From Kribbella rubisoli (GTDB lineage Bacteria; Actinomycetota; Actinomycetes; Propionibacteriales; Kribbellaceae), in contig NZ_SHKR01000018.1 in the NCBI RefSeq assembly GCF_004217145.1, forward strand, positions 62,001 through 126,000: a DNA stretch of 64,000 nucleotides, in the 5' to 3' direction. Positions 41,123 to 48,982 of this stretch are shown here, piece by piece. Every line of letters begins with the position of its first letter. The first letter of the stretch is position 1. Under the pieces are notes generated by a model, which searched no databases, was not told the origin of the DNA, and worked only from the letters and a program-made list of their open reading frames with translations. Both the position numbers and the translations under genes were made by a program.

Positions 41123-42768
41123 CAGCCGACCGTGGCGCTGTGGAACGCCAGGTAGCCGTTCAGGGTCTGGTGCAGGTTCTGCACCTTCGGCGACAGCGTG
41201 AACGCGCCGGCCACGTCCCACAGCGGCAGGTACATCGAGTCCTGCATCAGCTTCGCGCCGACCTGCTCGTACAGCCCGTTGCGGGTGGCGTCGGCGGCGG
41301 TCGCGTTCGCCTTGGCGATCAGCTTGTCCACCGCGGGGTTGGCGTAGTGCGACCAGTTGAAGCCGGACTGGATCGCGTTGGAGTTGACCCAGATGTTGAG
41401 CAGGTAGGGGTCCGCGCCGTAGTAGCCGAAGGAACCCAGGTTGTGCGCGCCGGAGTTGAAGCTCGCCTGCGCCGTCGCGAACGGCTGTACGGCGGTGTTC
41501 GCGCTGAACCCGGCCTTCTGCAGCTCCGAGACGGCGAACTGCGTCGGCAACTCCAGCCCGCCGCCGCTGAACAGGATGATCTCGAGGCTGAGCTTCTTGC
41601 CGTTCTTGGTCCGGATCCCGCCGTCGCCGACCGTCCAGCCGGCCTGGTCGAGCAGCTGGCCGGCCTTGTCCGGGTCGTAGGAGTAGGTCTTGCTCGCCGC
41701 CGCGCTGTACCCCGGCGTGATCGGGGTGAGCACGTTGTGCGCGGGCTTGTAGACGTCGTACAGGACGTCCTTCACGAGCGCGTCCTGGTCGACGGCGTAC
41801 ATGATCGCCTGCCGCACCAGCGGGTCGTCGGTCGGCGGTTTGGTCACGTTGATCGGCATCCCCAGCGGCGTACCGATGGAGGGCACCAGCAACTGCTGGA
41901 ACTTGCCGGACTTCTGCGCGGCGGAGATGTTGTTGGGCGGCAGGTTCATCGCGATCTGCAACTGCCCGCTCTGCAGGGCGTTGTAGCGGCCGCTGTCGTC
42001 GGTGACGATCCGGAACACCAGCTTGTCCAGCTTGGCCGGGCCCTCGCCCAGCGCCTTCGGACCCCAGGTGTACTTCGGATTCTTCAGCAGCGTCAACTGG
42101 CTGCCGGCCTGGTAGCTCTGGAACGTGAACGGTCCGGTCCCGACCGGATTGTTCCCGTACGCCGTCGGCCCGTACTTCGCCAGCGCGGCCGGCGACGAGA
42201 TGCCGAAGTTGCCGGCCGCCTGCTGGTGCAGGAACGACGCGTTCGGCGCCGTGAAGACGATCTGCACGGTGTAGTCGTCGAGGATCTTGGTCTCCTTGTA
42301 CGGCCCCAGCGCGCCGAGACCGCTCTTGGACTTGGTCTTCGGGTCGACCACGTGGTCGTACGTCGCCTTGACCGCCTTCGCGTCGAACGTCGTCCCGTCG
42401 TGGAACGTCACGCCCTTGCGCAGCTTGAAGGTGTAGACCGAGGCGTCGGGCGAGATCGTCCACGACTCTGCCAGGCCCGGGTGGAAGGCACTGCCGCCCT
42501 TACCGTCCGGCAGCCAGTAGACCAGCGGGTCGAACAGCGCGAACGAGATCAGCAGCGTGAGCGCGAGTCCGGTGGCGCCTGGGTCGAGGGTGTCGGGGGT
42601 GGCGTTGATCCCCATGGTCAACGTGCCGCCACCGGCGGGCGTGGCCGCGGACGAGGTGCTGTCACCACAGGCGGTGAGCATCGGGGCGAGGCCGATCCCG
42701 GCGGCCAGCCCGCCGCCGAGGCCGAGCAGCCTGCGGCGGGAGAACTGACCTGGATGCGAGAGGTTCAT
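41122..42768 (-). CDS. ABC transporter family 5 solute-binding lipoprotein
   Basis: 548-residue SBP_bac_5 protein. Tat signal (SRRRLLGLGGG) with lipobox (MLTAC), then the classic DTLDPG, FHPGLAESWTISPDASVYTFKLRKGVTFHDGTTFDAKAVKATYDHV block and YDPDKAGQLLDQAGW near the C-terminus. It captures a peptide, nickel-chelate, opine or similar ligand. First gene of an operon that runs to pip. ATG 42768 follows AAGGAG. Two GTATAC sites upstream point to control by the adjacent GntR regulator. Confidence 0.92.
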   Translation of the reverse strand: MNLSHPGQFSRRRLLGLGGGLAAGIGLAPMLTACGDSTSSAATPAGGGTLTMGINATPDTLDPGATGLALTLLISFALFDPLVYWLPDGKGGSAFHPGLAESWTISPDASVYTFKLRKGVTFHDGTTFDAKAVKATYDHVVDPKTKSKSGLGALGPYKETKILDDYTVQIVFTAPNASFLHQQAAGNFGISSPAALAKYGPTAYGNNPVGTGPFTFQSYQAGSQLTLLKNPKYTWGPKALGEGPAKLDKLVFRIVTDDSGRYNALQSGQLQIAMNLPPNNISAAQKSGKFQQLLVPSIGTPLGMPINVTKPPTDDPLVRQAIMYAVDQDALVKDVLYDVYKPAHNVLTPITPGYSAAASKTYSYDPDKAGQLLDQAGWTVGDGGIRTKNGKKLSLEIILFSGGGLELPTQFAVSELQKAGFSANTAVQPFATAQASFNSGAHNLGSFGYYGADPYLLNIWVNSNAIQSGFNWSHYANPAVDKLIAKANATAADATRNGLYEQVGAKLMQDSMYLPLWDVAGAFTLSPKVQNLHQTLNGYLAFHSATVG

Positions 42769-42814
42769 GCGACGTACTCCTTGGGCAGGCAGGAGGGGTG
42801 CTATTCCGTATGTT

Positions 42815-42820
42815 GTATAC
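42815..42820. promoter_or_regulatory. GTATAC site 1 (GntR operator candidate)
   Basis: TTGTATACGG at 42813-42822 contains the GTATAC core found at two further positions around the same regulator gene. It lies about 48 bases upstream of the solute-binding protein start. Confidence 0.5.
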
Positions 42821-42874
42821 GGCTTCTGCTACGCGCATGTTTCCAAGGGAGGACGTGAGGGTTTCAAAAGTGCC

Positions 42875-42891
42875 GGTTCGTATACAGAACC
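42875..42891. promoter_or_regulatory. GTATAC site 2 with 5-bp flanking arms
   Basis: GGTTC-GTATACA-GAACC: symmetrical arms around the same GTATAC core, 65 bases from site 1. It lies just after the regulator stop (42898) and 107 bases before the solute-binding protein start. Confidence 0.55.
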
Positions 42892-42897
42892 GTCAGC

Positions 42898-43599
42898 TCA
42901 CCCTGTGGCGTCGTGCGGCCGGACCGGCTCCAGGTGGGGACGCAGCGCGTTGCGGACGCTGAGCACGTGATGCCGGGCGGCGGCCTCGGCCAGGTCGGGA
43001 TCACCCGCGGCGATCGCCGCGATCAGGCCGTGGTGCTCGGCCCAGGCGGCCGGGTTCTGCAGCGGGGCGCTCTGCCGCAGCAGCCACTGACCACGCTTGA
43101 CCATCGGGATCGCCAGGGCAATCAGGTAGTCGTTCCTGGTCAGTTCGAAGATCAGTGAGTGCAGTTCGGTGTGCAGGGTGGACAGCGCATCGAGGTCCTG
43201 GTCCGGCCCGGACTCGCCGACCAGGTCGAGAATGGCCCAAGCCCTTGTGATCAAGGCGGTTTCGGGATTCTGGGCGGATGCCGCCAGCCGGGCGCCGAGC
43301 GGCTCGAGGGCGAGCCGGACCTGGAACAGGTCCTCGGCCTGCTGGGCCGACAGCTTGGCCACGAAGGCGCCGCGCCGCGCGGTCACGTCGAGGAATCCCT
43401 CGGCCTCGAGGACCCGCATGGCCTCCCGGATCGGGTTGCGGGACACCCCCAACTGCTGGGCGAGCCGGTCCTCGACCAGACGCTCGCCGGGCGGCAGCGA
43501 GCCGGCCAGAATGAGGCGCCGCAGCTCGGCGGCGACCACGTCGCGGAGCGGTCGATGGCCGTCGCCGACCAGAATCGGGGTCGTAGTCACCCGGTTCAT
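42898..43599 (-). CDS. GntR-family regulator, FadR/FCD type
   Basis: 233 residues: winged HTH (LRDVVAAELRRLILAGSLPPGERLVEDRLAQQLGVSRNPIREAMRVLEAEGFLDVTARRGAFV) followed by an FCD ligand domain (LFQVRLALEPLGARLAA ... ELHSLIFELTRNDYL ... EHHGLIAAIAAGDPDLAEAAARHHVLSV; Asp and three His positions typical of metal-binding FCD). It is upstream of the ABC/amidase operon on the same strand, and three GTATAC sites frame it. It should repress the operon until an amide, peptide or organic acid is bound. Confidence 0.9.
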   Translation of the reverse strand: MNRVTTTPILVGDGHRPLRDVVAAELRRLILAGSLPPGERLVEDRLAQQLGVSRNPIREAMRVLEAEGFLDVTARRGAFVAKLSAQQAEDLFQVRLALEPLGARLAASAQNPETALITRAWAILDLVGESGPDQDLDALSTLHTELHSLIFELTRNDYLIALAIPMVKRGQWLLRQSAPLQNPAAWAEHHGLIAAIAAGDPDLAEAAARHHVLSVRNALRPHLEPVRPHDATG

Positions 43600-43608
43600 C
43601 GTATACGA
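43599..43608. promoter_or_regulatory. GTATAC site 3, overlapping the regulator start codon
   Basis: TCGTATACGA is a perfect 10-bp palindrome whose last base is the A of the GntR start codon. Binding here would give autorepression. No ribosome site precedes the ATG, so the mRNA may be leaderless. Confidence 0.55.
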
Positions 43609-43684
43609 ACGGGGTGTCCGGACCGGTCTTTCGGTCTGGACCGAAGGTTTCGCGACCGTCGACGGATCAGGTCAGGCTCACTCC

Positions 43685-44356
43685 ATGAGAGTCGGACAAG
43701 GTGGTAACGGACCGGGACCGCTCACACCGGACGGGAGCGCGGTCGAACTCTACGAAATCACGCAGGTGCACGGCGAGGACGAACTGATCAACGCCGCGAT
43801 CGACCCAGGCAGCAGCATTCTCGAGCTCGGCTGCGGGACCGGGCGGATCACCCGGCCGCTGCTCGCGCTCGGGCACCAGGTGCTCGCCGTCGACGAGTCG
43901 GCGGACATGGTCGCCAGAGTCACCGAAACCGAGACGGTCTGCTCGACGATCGGCGACCTTCGGCTGCATCGGCAGTTCGACCTCGTCCTGATGATGTCGT
44001 TCCTGATCAACGTCGCCGACGACGCCGAACGCCTGCGCCTGCTGCAGACCTGCGCGCACCACGTCCGCCCAGGCGGCGCCGTGATCCTCCAGCAGCAGAC
44101 TCCGAGGATGCTCCGCGGTCCGGCCGTGATGGTGAACGAGCAACGCAGGATGGAGATCTCCGACGTCGAGGAACTCCCCGGCAACCGCCAGGCAGCGACG
44201 CTGACCTACACCATCGACGGCAAGACCTGGTCGCAGCGAATCCTTACCCAGAACCTCTCCGAGGACGACCTGGCGGCCCAGCTCGCCGAAGTCGGCTTGC
44301 AGCGCGCCGGCTACCTCACTCCGGACAAGACCTGGGTGCGCGCACAACCCGTCTGA
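43685..44356 (+). CDS. Class I SAM-dependent methyltransferase
   Basis: 223 residues. ILELGCGTGRITRPLLALGHQVLAVDESADMVARV contains motif I and the acidic residue that holds the SAM ribose; LVLMMSFLINVADDAERLRLLQTCAHHVRPGGAVILQ is the following Rossmann segment. The substrate is unknown. ATG 43685 is chosen because the upstream open frame is a shadow of the GntR gene. Divergent from that regulator. Confidence 0.82.
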   Translation: MRVGQGGNGPGPLTPDGSAVELYEITQVHGEDELINAAIDPGSSILELGCGTGRITRPLLALGHQVLAVDESADMVARVTETETVCSTIGDLRLHRQFDLVLMMSFLINVADDAERLRLLQTCAHHVRPGGAVILQQQTPRMLRGPAVMVNEQRRMEISDVEELPGNRQAATLTYTIDGKTWSQRILTQNLSEDDLAAQLAEVGLQRAGYLTPDKTWVRAQPV

Positions 44357-44396
44357 CGCGCGGCAACCTCGCACGGCCCTGCGGACCCTGCAAGGT

Positions 44397-44990
44397 ATGA
44401 CCATGACTTCGAGCCGGCCGGAGAAGCCTCCGACCGCGCGCGACGGGGACCTGTGGGACGCCTTGCGCCGCCAGGAACCCGAGGCGCTCGGCGAGCTCTT
44501 CAGCCGGTATGCCGCCGCCGTGCACGCGTACGCCGTGCGCCACACGGGCTCCTATGCGTACGCCGATGACGCCGTGCAGGCGGCCTTCGTCACCGCCTGG
44601 AGGCACTTCGGGCGCTCGGATCCTGGTCCACTGAAGTACGACACTGCCCTGCCCTGGCTGCTCGCGATCGCCCGCAACGAGCTGCGCAATACGGCGAGAG
44701 CGCGCCGACGCCTGACGCAGTTCCTGCTTCGTCAACCGGCGCCGCTCTCCCATCCCGATCACGCGGAGTCGGTTGCCGCTCGCGTCGACTCGGAGAAGCA
44801 CATCCAGGCGGTGCGAGCCGCGCTGTCCGCTCTGCCCGCCCACGAGCGCGAGACCGTCGAGCTCGTCTACTGGGCCGAGTTGTCGATCGCCGACGCCGCC
44901 GTCGTACTCGGTGTCGCGGAAGGCACCGTCAAAGCCCGCCTGTCCCGCGCCCGCCGCCGGCTACCGGCCCTGCTGGAGGAGCACCGATGA
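44397..44990 (+). CDS. ECF-type RNA polymerase sigma factor
   Basis: 197 residues. Region 2 (ALGELFSRYAAAVHAYAVRHTGSYAYADDAVQAAFVTAWRHFGRSD) and region 4 (ALSALPAHERETVELVYWAELSIADAAVVLGVAEGTVKARLSRARRRLPALLEE) are both complete. ATG 44403 with AAGG seven bases upstream is an alternative start two codons in. It overlaps the next gene, a membrane protein, by four bases (ATGA), which is the standard sigma/anti-sigma layout. Confidence 0.92.
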   Translation: MTMTSSRPEKPPTARDGDLWDALRRQEPEALGELFSRYAAAVHAYAVRHTGSYAYADDAVQAAFVTAWRHFGRSDPGPLKYDTALPWLLAIARNELRNTARARRRLTQFLLRQPAPLSHPDHAESVAARVDSEKHIQAVRAALSALPAHERETVELVYWAELSIADAAVVLGVAEGTVKARLSRARRRLPALLEEHR

Positions 44991-45790
44991 ACCTCACTAC
45001 GCCCCCTCCGGTCGAGCCCCTCGACCCGGACTACGCCACCGACGTACAGCACGATCTCGTACGCCGCGTCCGCAAGAAGCGCCGCGTCCCCGCCTGGACC
45101 CCCGTCCTCGCAGCCGCCTGCGGAATCGCTGTCATCGTCGCCGGCGGCGTCTTCATCTCCCGCAGCAACAACGAGCCATCCCCGGCGGGCCGGCCGACGA
45201 TCGTCCAGGTGCCGGCCGGCACGTCGCCGACACAGTCGCTCGACCTCGGCCCGGCCTCGGGCAACGAAGCGAGCGTGGCGGCCGTGGCCTGCCTGGCCAA
45301 GGAAGCCGCCGCCGCGAAGCCGAACCAGTACCCCGGAGGGTCGCTGGATCCGGCCACGATCCAGCTCAAGTCCGCTCGCTGGATCAAGGCTCTCGGGTTG
45401 CCCGGTCGCGAGCGGCAGTTGGTGCAGTCGTTCATGACCGCGAACTACGTCTGGTTCCTGTGCGTCGACGGTAAGGCCGAGCCGTACCAAGGTGTTGGCG
45501 ACGGAGCCACAGATGACGTCGTCGGATCGTGGTCCTGGTCGAATGTCGGCTCACCGAGCGTGCTGCGGGCGACGTTCGCCTTTCGTTCGCTGGCGATCGT
45601 GACCCGGGTCGAGCTGCGGATCCGGGGCACCGAAGGGGCCTCTCCCTGGTCCGTGGTCTCGGTTGCCGATCGGGGCGGGTACGTGACGGCGGTCCTGCCC
45701 GACGCACAGGCTCGGCACGGCTCGGCGAAGGTCGACATCCGCGGGCTCGACAAGACCGGGAAGGTGCTGTTCGAGAAGACCGTCGGCTGA
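44987..45790 (+). CDS. Putative membrane-anchored anti-sigma or sensor partner
   Basis: 267 residues: a 38-residue cytoplasmic N-terminus (PDYATDVQHDLVRRVRKKRRVPAW), one TM helix (TPVLAAACGIAVIVAGGVFI) and an extracytoplasmic domain of about 200 residues containing Cys pairs. No zinc-type HxxxCxxC motif is seen in the cytoplasmic part, so control of the ECF factor may use another mechanism. Translational coupling to the sigma gene is the main support for this role. Confidence 0.7.
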   Translation: MNLTTPPPVEPLDPDYATDVQHDLVRRVRKKRRVPAWTPVLAAACGIAVIVAGGVFISRSNNEPSPAGRPTIVQVPAGTSPTQSLDLGPASGNEASVAAVACLAKEAAAAKPNQYPGGSLDPATIQLKSARWIKALGLPGRERQLVQSFMTANYVWFLCVDGKAEPYQGVGDGATDDVVGSWSWSNVGSPSVLRATFAFRSLAIVTRVELRIRGTEGASPWSVVSVADRGGYVTAVLPDAQARHGSAKVDIRGLDKTGKVLFEKTVG

Positions 45791-45822
45791 ATGGCTGGAC
45801 CCCGGCGCCGGGGTCCAGCCAT
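45791..45822. terminator. Perfect 32-bp palindrome, bidirectional terminator
   Basis: ATGGCTGGACCCCGGC and its exact reverse complement abut at 45806/45807. It lies one base after the anti-sigma stop and eight before the end of the convergent chitinase gene. Confidence 0.75.
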
Positions 45823-45829
45823 CGGCGAG

Positions 45830-46777
45830 TCAGCCCAGGCCGCCGCCGTTCTTGGCGAGGGTGTCGAACTGGGTGCGGGTCAGCTGGCTCGTGTCGCCCT
45901 TCAGCTTGGACGGGCGGGTGCAGATGACGCCCGCCGGGACCGAGCCGGTCAGGTACTGCAAGGCGCTCTTGAAGGAGTCGCACCGACGCTGGTCCTCGGC
46001 GCCGGCCGGATAACCGATGGCTGCGTTGACCCGGCCCATGTCGAGGTTGTCGGCGTACGGATTGATGTTGCGGGCAACGGTCCAGTACCAGCGGGCGATC
46101 GGGGCGCTCCACTGCAGCGACAGCGCGAGGTCCGGGTTGCCGAGCAGGTCGATGCCGAGGTACTGACCGGCCGGCCCGTAGTTGAAGTCACCGGTCAGCT
46201 GGATGTACCCGCGACCGCCGTACACCCGGGTGTCGCCGATCTCGCGGATGTTGTACTCCAGCCGCGACTCGTGCACCAGCGTGGCCAGGAACGCGGCCTT
46301 GCGGTACGGCGTGTTGATGTTCGCGTCCCGCATTGCCTGATTGAGCGACGGGAGACCGGTCTGCACGATCGACGGGTTCGCGATCCGGCTGCCGAACATC
46401 GCCTGTACGTCGGCAAGCGTGATGTCGCTGGTCTCCGGCGGCGGCCCGTCGCCACACACCGGTACGCCGGGCAGCTGGTCCTCGGGGATCGCGACGTACA
46501 CGACGGTCACATAGCCGCCGAGCGCGGGCACATGCGCCCACCACGAACTGGTCCCGTCGGAGTTGCTGACGAGGTCGCCCTGCTTCTGGCAGTCGACGTC
46601 GATCGACGTCGGACCGCTGAGCGTGCCGACGACAGCGGACGAGAGGTAGGCGTCGGCGCGGACGTTCACACCGCTGCCGTAGGTCTGGAAGACGGTCGCG
46701 TACGCCGGGGAGGCGGCGACCAGAGCGCCCGCGGTGATCCCGAGGCAGATGAGAACAACGGTCAGAAGACGACGCAT
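45830..46777 (-). CDS. Secreted GH19 chitinase/lysozyme-like hydrolase with SH3-type domain
   Basis: 315 residues: signal peptide (1-28), a bacterial SH3-like part (about 30-95, VFQTYGSGVNVRADAYLSSAVVGTL) for wall binding, and a GH19 domain from about 118. AAFLATLVHESRLEYNIREIGDTRVYGGRGYIQLTGDFNYGPAGQYLGIDLLGNPDLAL is the GH19 core, with Glu170 the likely catalytic acid and YGGRGYIQLTGDFNY the signature. It would hydrolyse chitin or peptidoglycan. ATG 46777 follows CAGGAG. Confidence 0.88.
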   Translation of the reverse strand: MRRLLTVVLICLGITAGALVAASPAYATVFQTYGSGVNVRADAYLSSAVVGTLSGPTSIDVDCQKQGDLVSNSDGTSSWWAHVPALGGYVTVVYVAIPEDQLPGVPVCGDGPPPETSDITLADVQAMFGSRIANPSIVQTGLPSLNQAMRDANINTPYRKAAFLATLVHESRLEYNIREIGDTRVYGGRGYIQLTGDFNYGPAGQYLGIDLLGNPDLALSLQWSAPIARWYWTVARNINPYADNLDMGRVNAAIGYPAGAEDQRRCDSFKSALQYLTGSVPAGVICTRPSKLKGDTSQLTRTQFDTLAKNGGGLG

Positions 46778-47203
46778 GAGCACTCCTGGGGCGAGGAGGG
46801 GCGGGAGTCGTGAAAACCTAACAAGCATTCTCGCGACGCCGCCAGTTTCCTCCAAAGTGCCGGAGTGCTCAACCCCGGCTGGTCGATGGCTCCGCCTTGG
46901 TGATAGCCGACTTCGCGGGGTTGTCGGGTGTTGTCCGTAGCGCGCATGGCGGTTCGAGGGGAGCGATCGTCGCAGGAGGTTGCAGCCGATGAGTCAGGCA
47001 AGCGGGCGGCCGGAGAGCCGGCGACCACCCTGACCGGGCAGTCTCACGATGGCGAACGCTGGCTCTCTCCGCACGCGGCACGGCTACCCGCGGCGTGTGA
47101 TGCCGTTCGCGGTGGTGTCAGAGCTCCCGGAGGGCGGGACGCCGTGGCATCGCCCCGCCCCAGGTGGCATCGGACAGTCAGCGCTGTGGAGAGTCGCCGC
47201 GGC
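46778..47203. other. Intergenic region with no clear gene
   Basis: 426 bases between the GH19 start and the aspS stop. It holds the chitinase promoter and, next to aspS, the hairpin listed below. A 14-codon open frame at 46989-47033 on the plus strand has a perfect AGGAGG nine bases upstream, but no regulated gene follows it in that direction. No tRNA or sRNA fold was recognised. Confidence 0.5.
47132..47160 (-). terminator. Terminator hairpin after aspS
   Basis: GGGCGGGACG and CGCCCCGCCC pair at nine of ten positions around a nine-base loop, 44 bases beyond the aspS stop on the minus strand. Confidence 0.6.
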
Positions 47204-48982
47204 CTATTCCGCCTTCTTCTCCTCGGGCTTGGCGTCGACGCCGGCCTCCTTACGCTGCTCCGGCGTGATCGGCGCCGGCGCGGCGGTCAGCGGGTCGAAC
47301 CCGCCGCCGGACTTCGGGAACGCGATCACGTCTCGGATCGACTCGGTGCCGGCCAGCAGCGCCGTGATGCGGTCCCAGCCGAAGGCGATCCCGCCGTGCG
47401 GCGGCGCGCCGAACTTGAACGCATCCAGGAGGAACCCGAACTTCTCCGAGGCCTCCTCGTCGCTCAGCCCCATCACCTTGAACACGCGCTTCTGCACGTC
47501 CTCGCGGTGGATACGGATCGAGCCACCACCGATCTCGTTGCCGTTGCAAACGATGTCGTACGCGTACGCCAGCGCCGATCCCGGATCGGTGTCGAACGTG
47601 TCCATCGAGTCCGGCTTCGGCGACGTGAAAGCGTGGTGTACGGCGGTCCATGCGCCGGACCCGACCGCGACATCACCGGCGGCCGTCGCGTCGTCGGCCG
47701 GCTCGAACAGCGGCGCGTCGACGACCCACACGAACGACCAGGTCGACTCGTCGATCAGCCCGCCACGACGGCCGATCTCCAGCCGGGCCGCACCGAGCAG
47801 CGCCCGCGACGACTTGACCGGACCCGCTGCGAAGAAGATGCAGTCGCCCGGCTTCGCGCCGACGTGATCGGCGATACCCGCGCGCTCCTCCTCGGACAGG
47901 TTCTTCGCGACCGGCCCGGCCAGCTCGCCGTCCTGGCCCACGAGGACATAGGCCAGCCCGCGAGCGCCGCGCTGCTTGGCCCACTCCTGCCACGCGTCCA
48001 GCTGCTTGCGCGGCTGGTCGGCGCCACCGGGCATCACGACGGCACCGACGTACGGCGCCTGGAAGACCCGGAACGGCGTGTTCTTGAAGTACTCGGTGCA
48101 CTCCACCAGCTCGAGGCCCATCCGCAGGTCCGGCTTGTCGGAGCCGAAGCGCGCCATCGCCTCGCCGTACGTCATCCGCGGGATCGGCGTCTGCACGTCG
48201 TACCCGACGAGCTTCCAGAGCGCGGTCAGGATCTGTTCGGACAGCGCGATGATGTCGTCCTGGTCGACGAAGCTCATCTCGATGTCGAGCTGGGTGAACT
48301 CTGGCTGCCGGTCGGCGCGGAAGTCCTCGTCGCGGTAGCAGCGCGCGATCTGGAAGTACCGCTCCATGCCGGCCACCATCAGCAGCTGCTTGAACAGCTG
48401 CGGCGACTGCGGCAACGCGTACCAGCTGCCCGGCTGCAGACGAGCCGGCACCAGGAAGTCACGGGCGCCTTCCGGCGTCGACTTGGTCAGCGTCGGCGTC
48501 TCGATCTCGACGAAATCATGCTGAGCGAGGACCTCACGCGCCGCCTGGTTCACCTTGCTACGCAGGCGGATCGCCGCACCAGGACCCTGACGACGCAGGT
48601 CGAGGTAGCGGTACTTGAGGCGGATCTCCTCGTTCACCGGGGTCGCGTGGTGCTCCTCGACCGGGAACGGCAGCGGAGCGGCCTCGTTGAGCACCTCGAC
48701 CTCGGTGGCGATGATCTCGATCTCGCCGGTCGGCAGGTTCGGGTTCGCATTGCCCTCGGGGCGCGGCGAGACCTCGCCGACGATCTTCAGGCAGTACTCC
48801 GAACGCAGGCCGTGCGCGGCGTCCTCGTCCCGGATGACGACCTGGACGGTGCCGGACGAGTCGCGCAGGTCGATGAACGCCACGCCGCCGTGATCGCGCC
48901 GCCGCGCCACCCAGCCCGCCAGGATCACGGTCTCGCCGGCGTCGGATGCGCGCAGCGAACCTGCGGAACGGTTACGGATCAC
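47204..48982 (-). CDS. aspS: Aspartate--tRNA ligase
   Basis: 592-residue bacterial class IIb synthetase with OB-fold anticodon domain (GETVILAGWVARRRDHGGVAFIDLRDSSG), class II motifs (FRADRQPEFTQLDIEMSF; GGIAFGWDRI) and the GAD insertion in between. His31 is the residue reported in non-discriminating AspRS, which also charges tRNA-Asn for GatCAB; I infer this only from that residue. ATG overlaps the hisS stop (ATGA). Confidence 0.97.
   Translation of the reverse strand: MIRNRSAGSLRASDAGETVILAGWVARRRDHGGVAFIDLRDSSGTVQVVIRDEDAAHGLRSEYCLKIVGEVSPRPEGNANPNLPTGEIEIIATEVEVLNEAAPLPFPVEEHHATPVNEEIRLKYRYLDLRRQGPGAAIRLRSKVNQAAREVLAQHDFVEIETPTLTKSTPEGARDFLVPARLQPGSWYALPQSPQLFKQLLMVAGMERYFQIARCYRDEDFRADRQPEFTQLDIEMSFVDQDDIIALSEQILTALWKLVGYDVQTPIPRMTYGEAMARFGSDKPDLRMGLELVECTEYFKNTPFRVFQAPYVGAVVMPGGADQPRKQLDAWQEWAKQRGARGLAYVLVGQDGELAGPVAKNLSEEERAGIADHVGAKPGDCIFFAAGPVKSSRALLGAARLEIGRRGGLIDESTWSFVWVVDAPLFEPADDATAAGDVAVGSGAWTAVHHAFTSPKPDSMDTFDTDPGSALAYAYDIVCNGNEIGGGSIRIHREDVQKRVFKVMGLSDEEASEKFGFLLDAFKFGAPPHGGIAFGWDRITALLAGTESIRDVIAFPKSGGGFDPLTAAPAPITPEQRKEAGVDAKPEEKKAE

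Noticed and set aside
40190..42463. 757-codon minus-strand frame covering the DppB permease
   Set aside because: The first two thirds are a frame-shifted shadow of the solute-binding gene; the real start is ATG 41122.
46989..47033. 14-codon leader-like frame with a perfect ribosome site
   Set aside because: No gene follows in the same direction, so attenuation control cannot be argued; kept only as a note in the intergenic entry.
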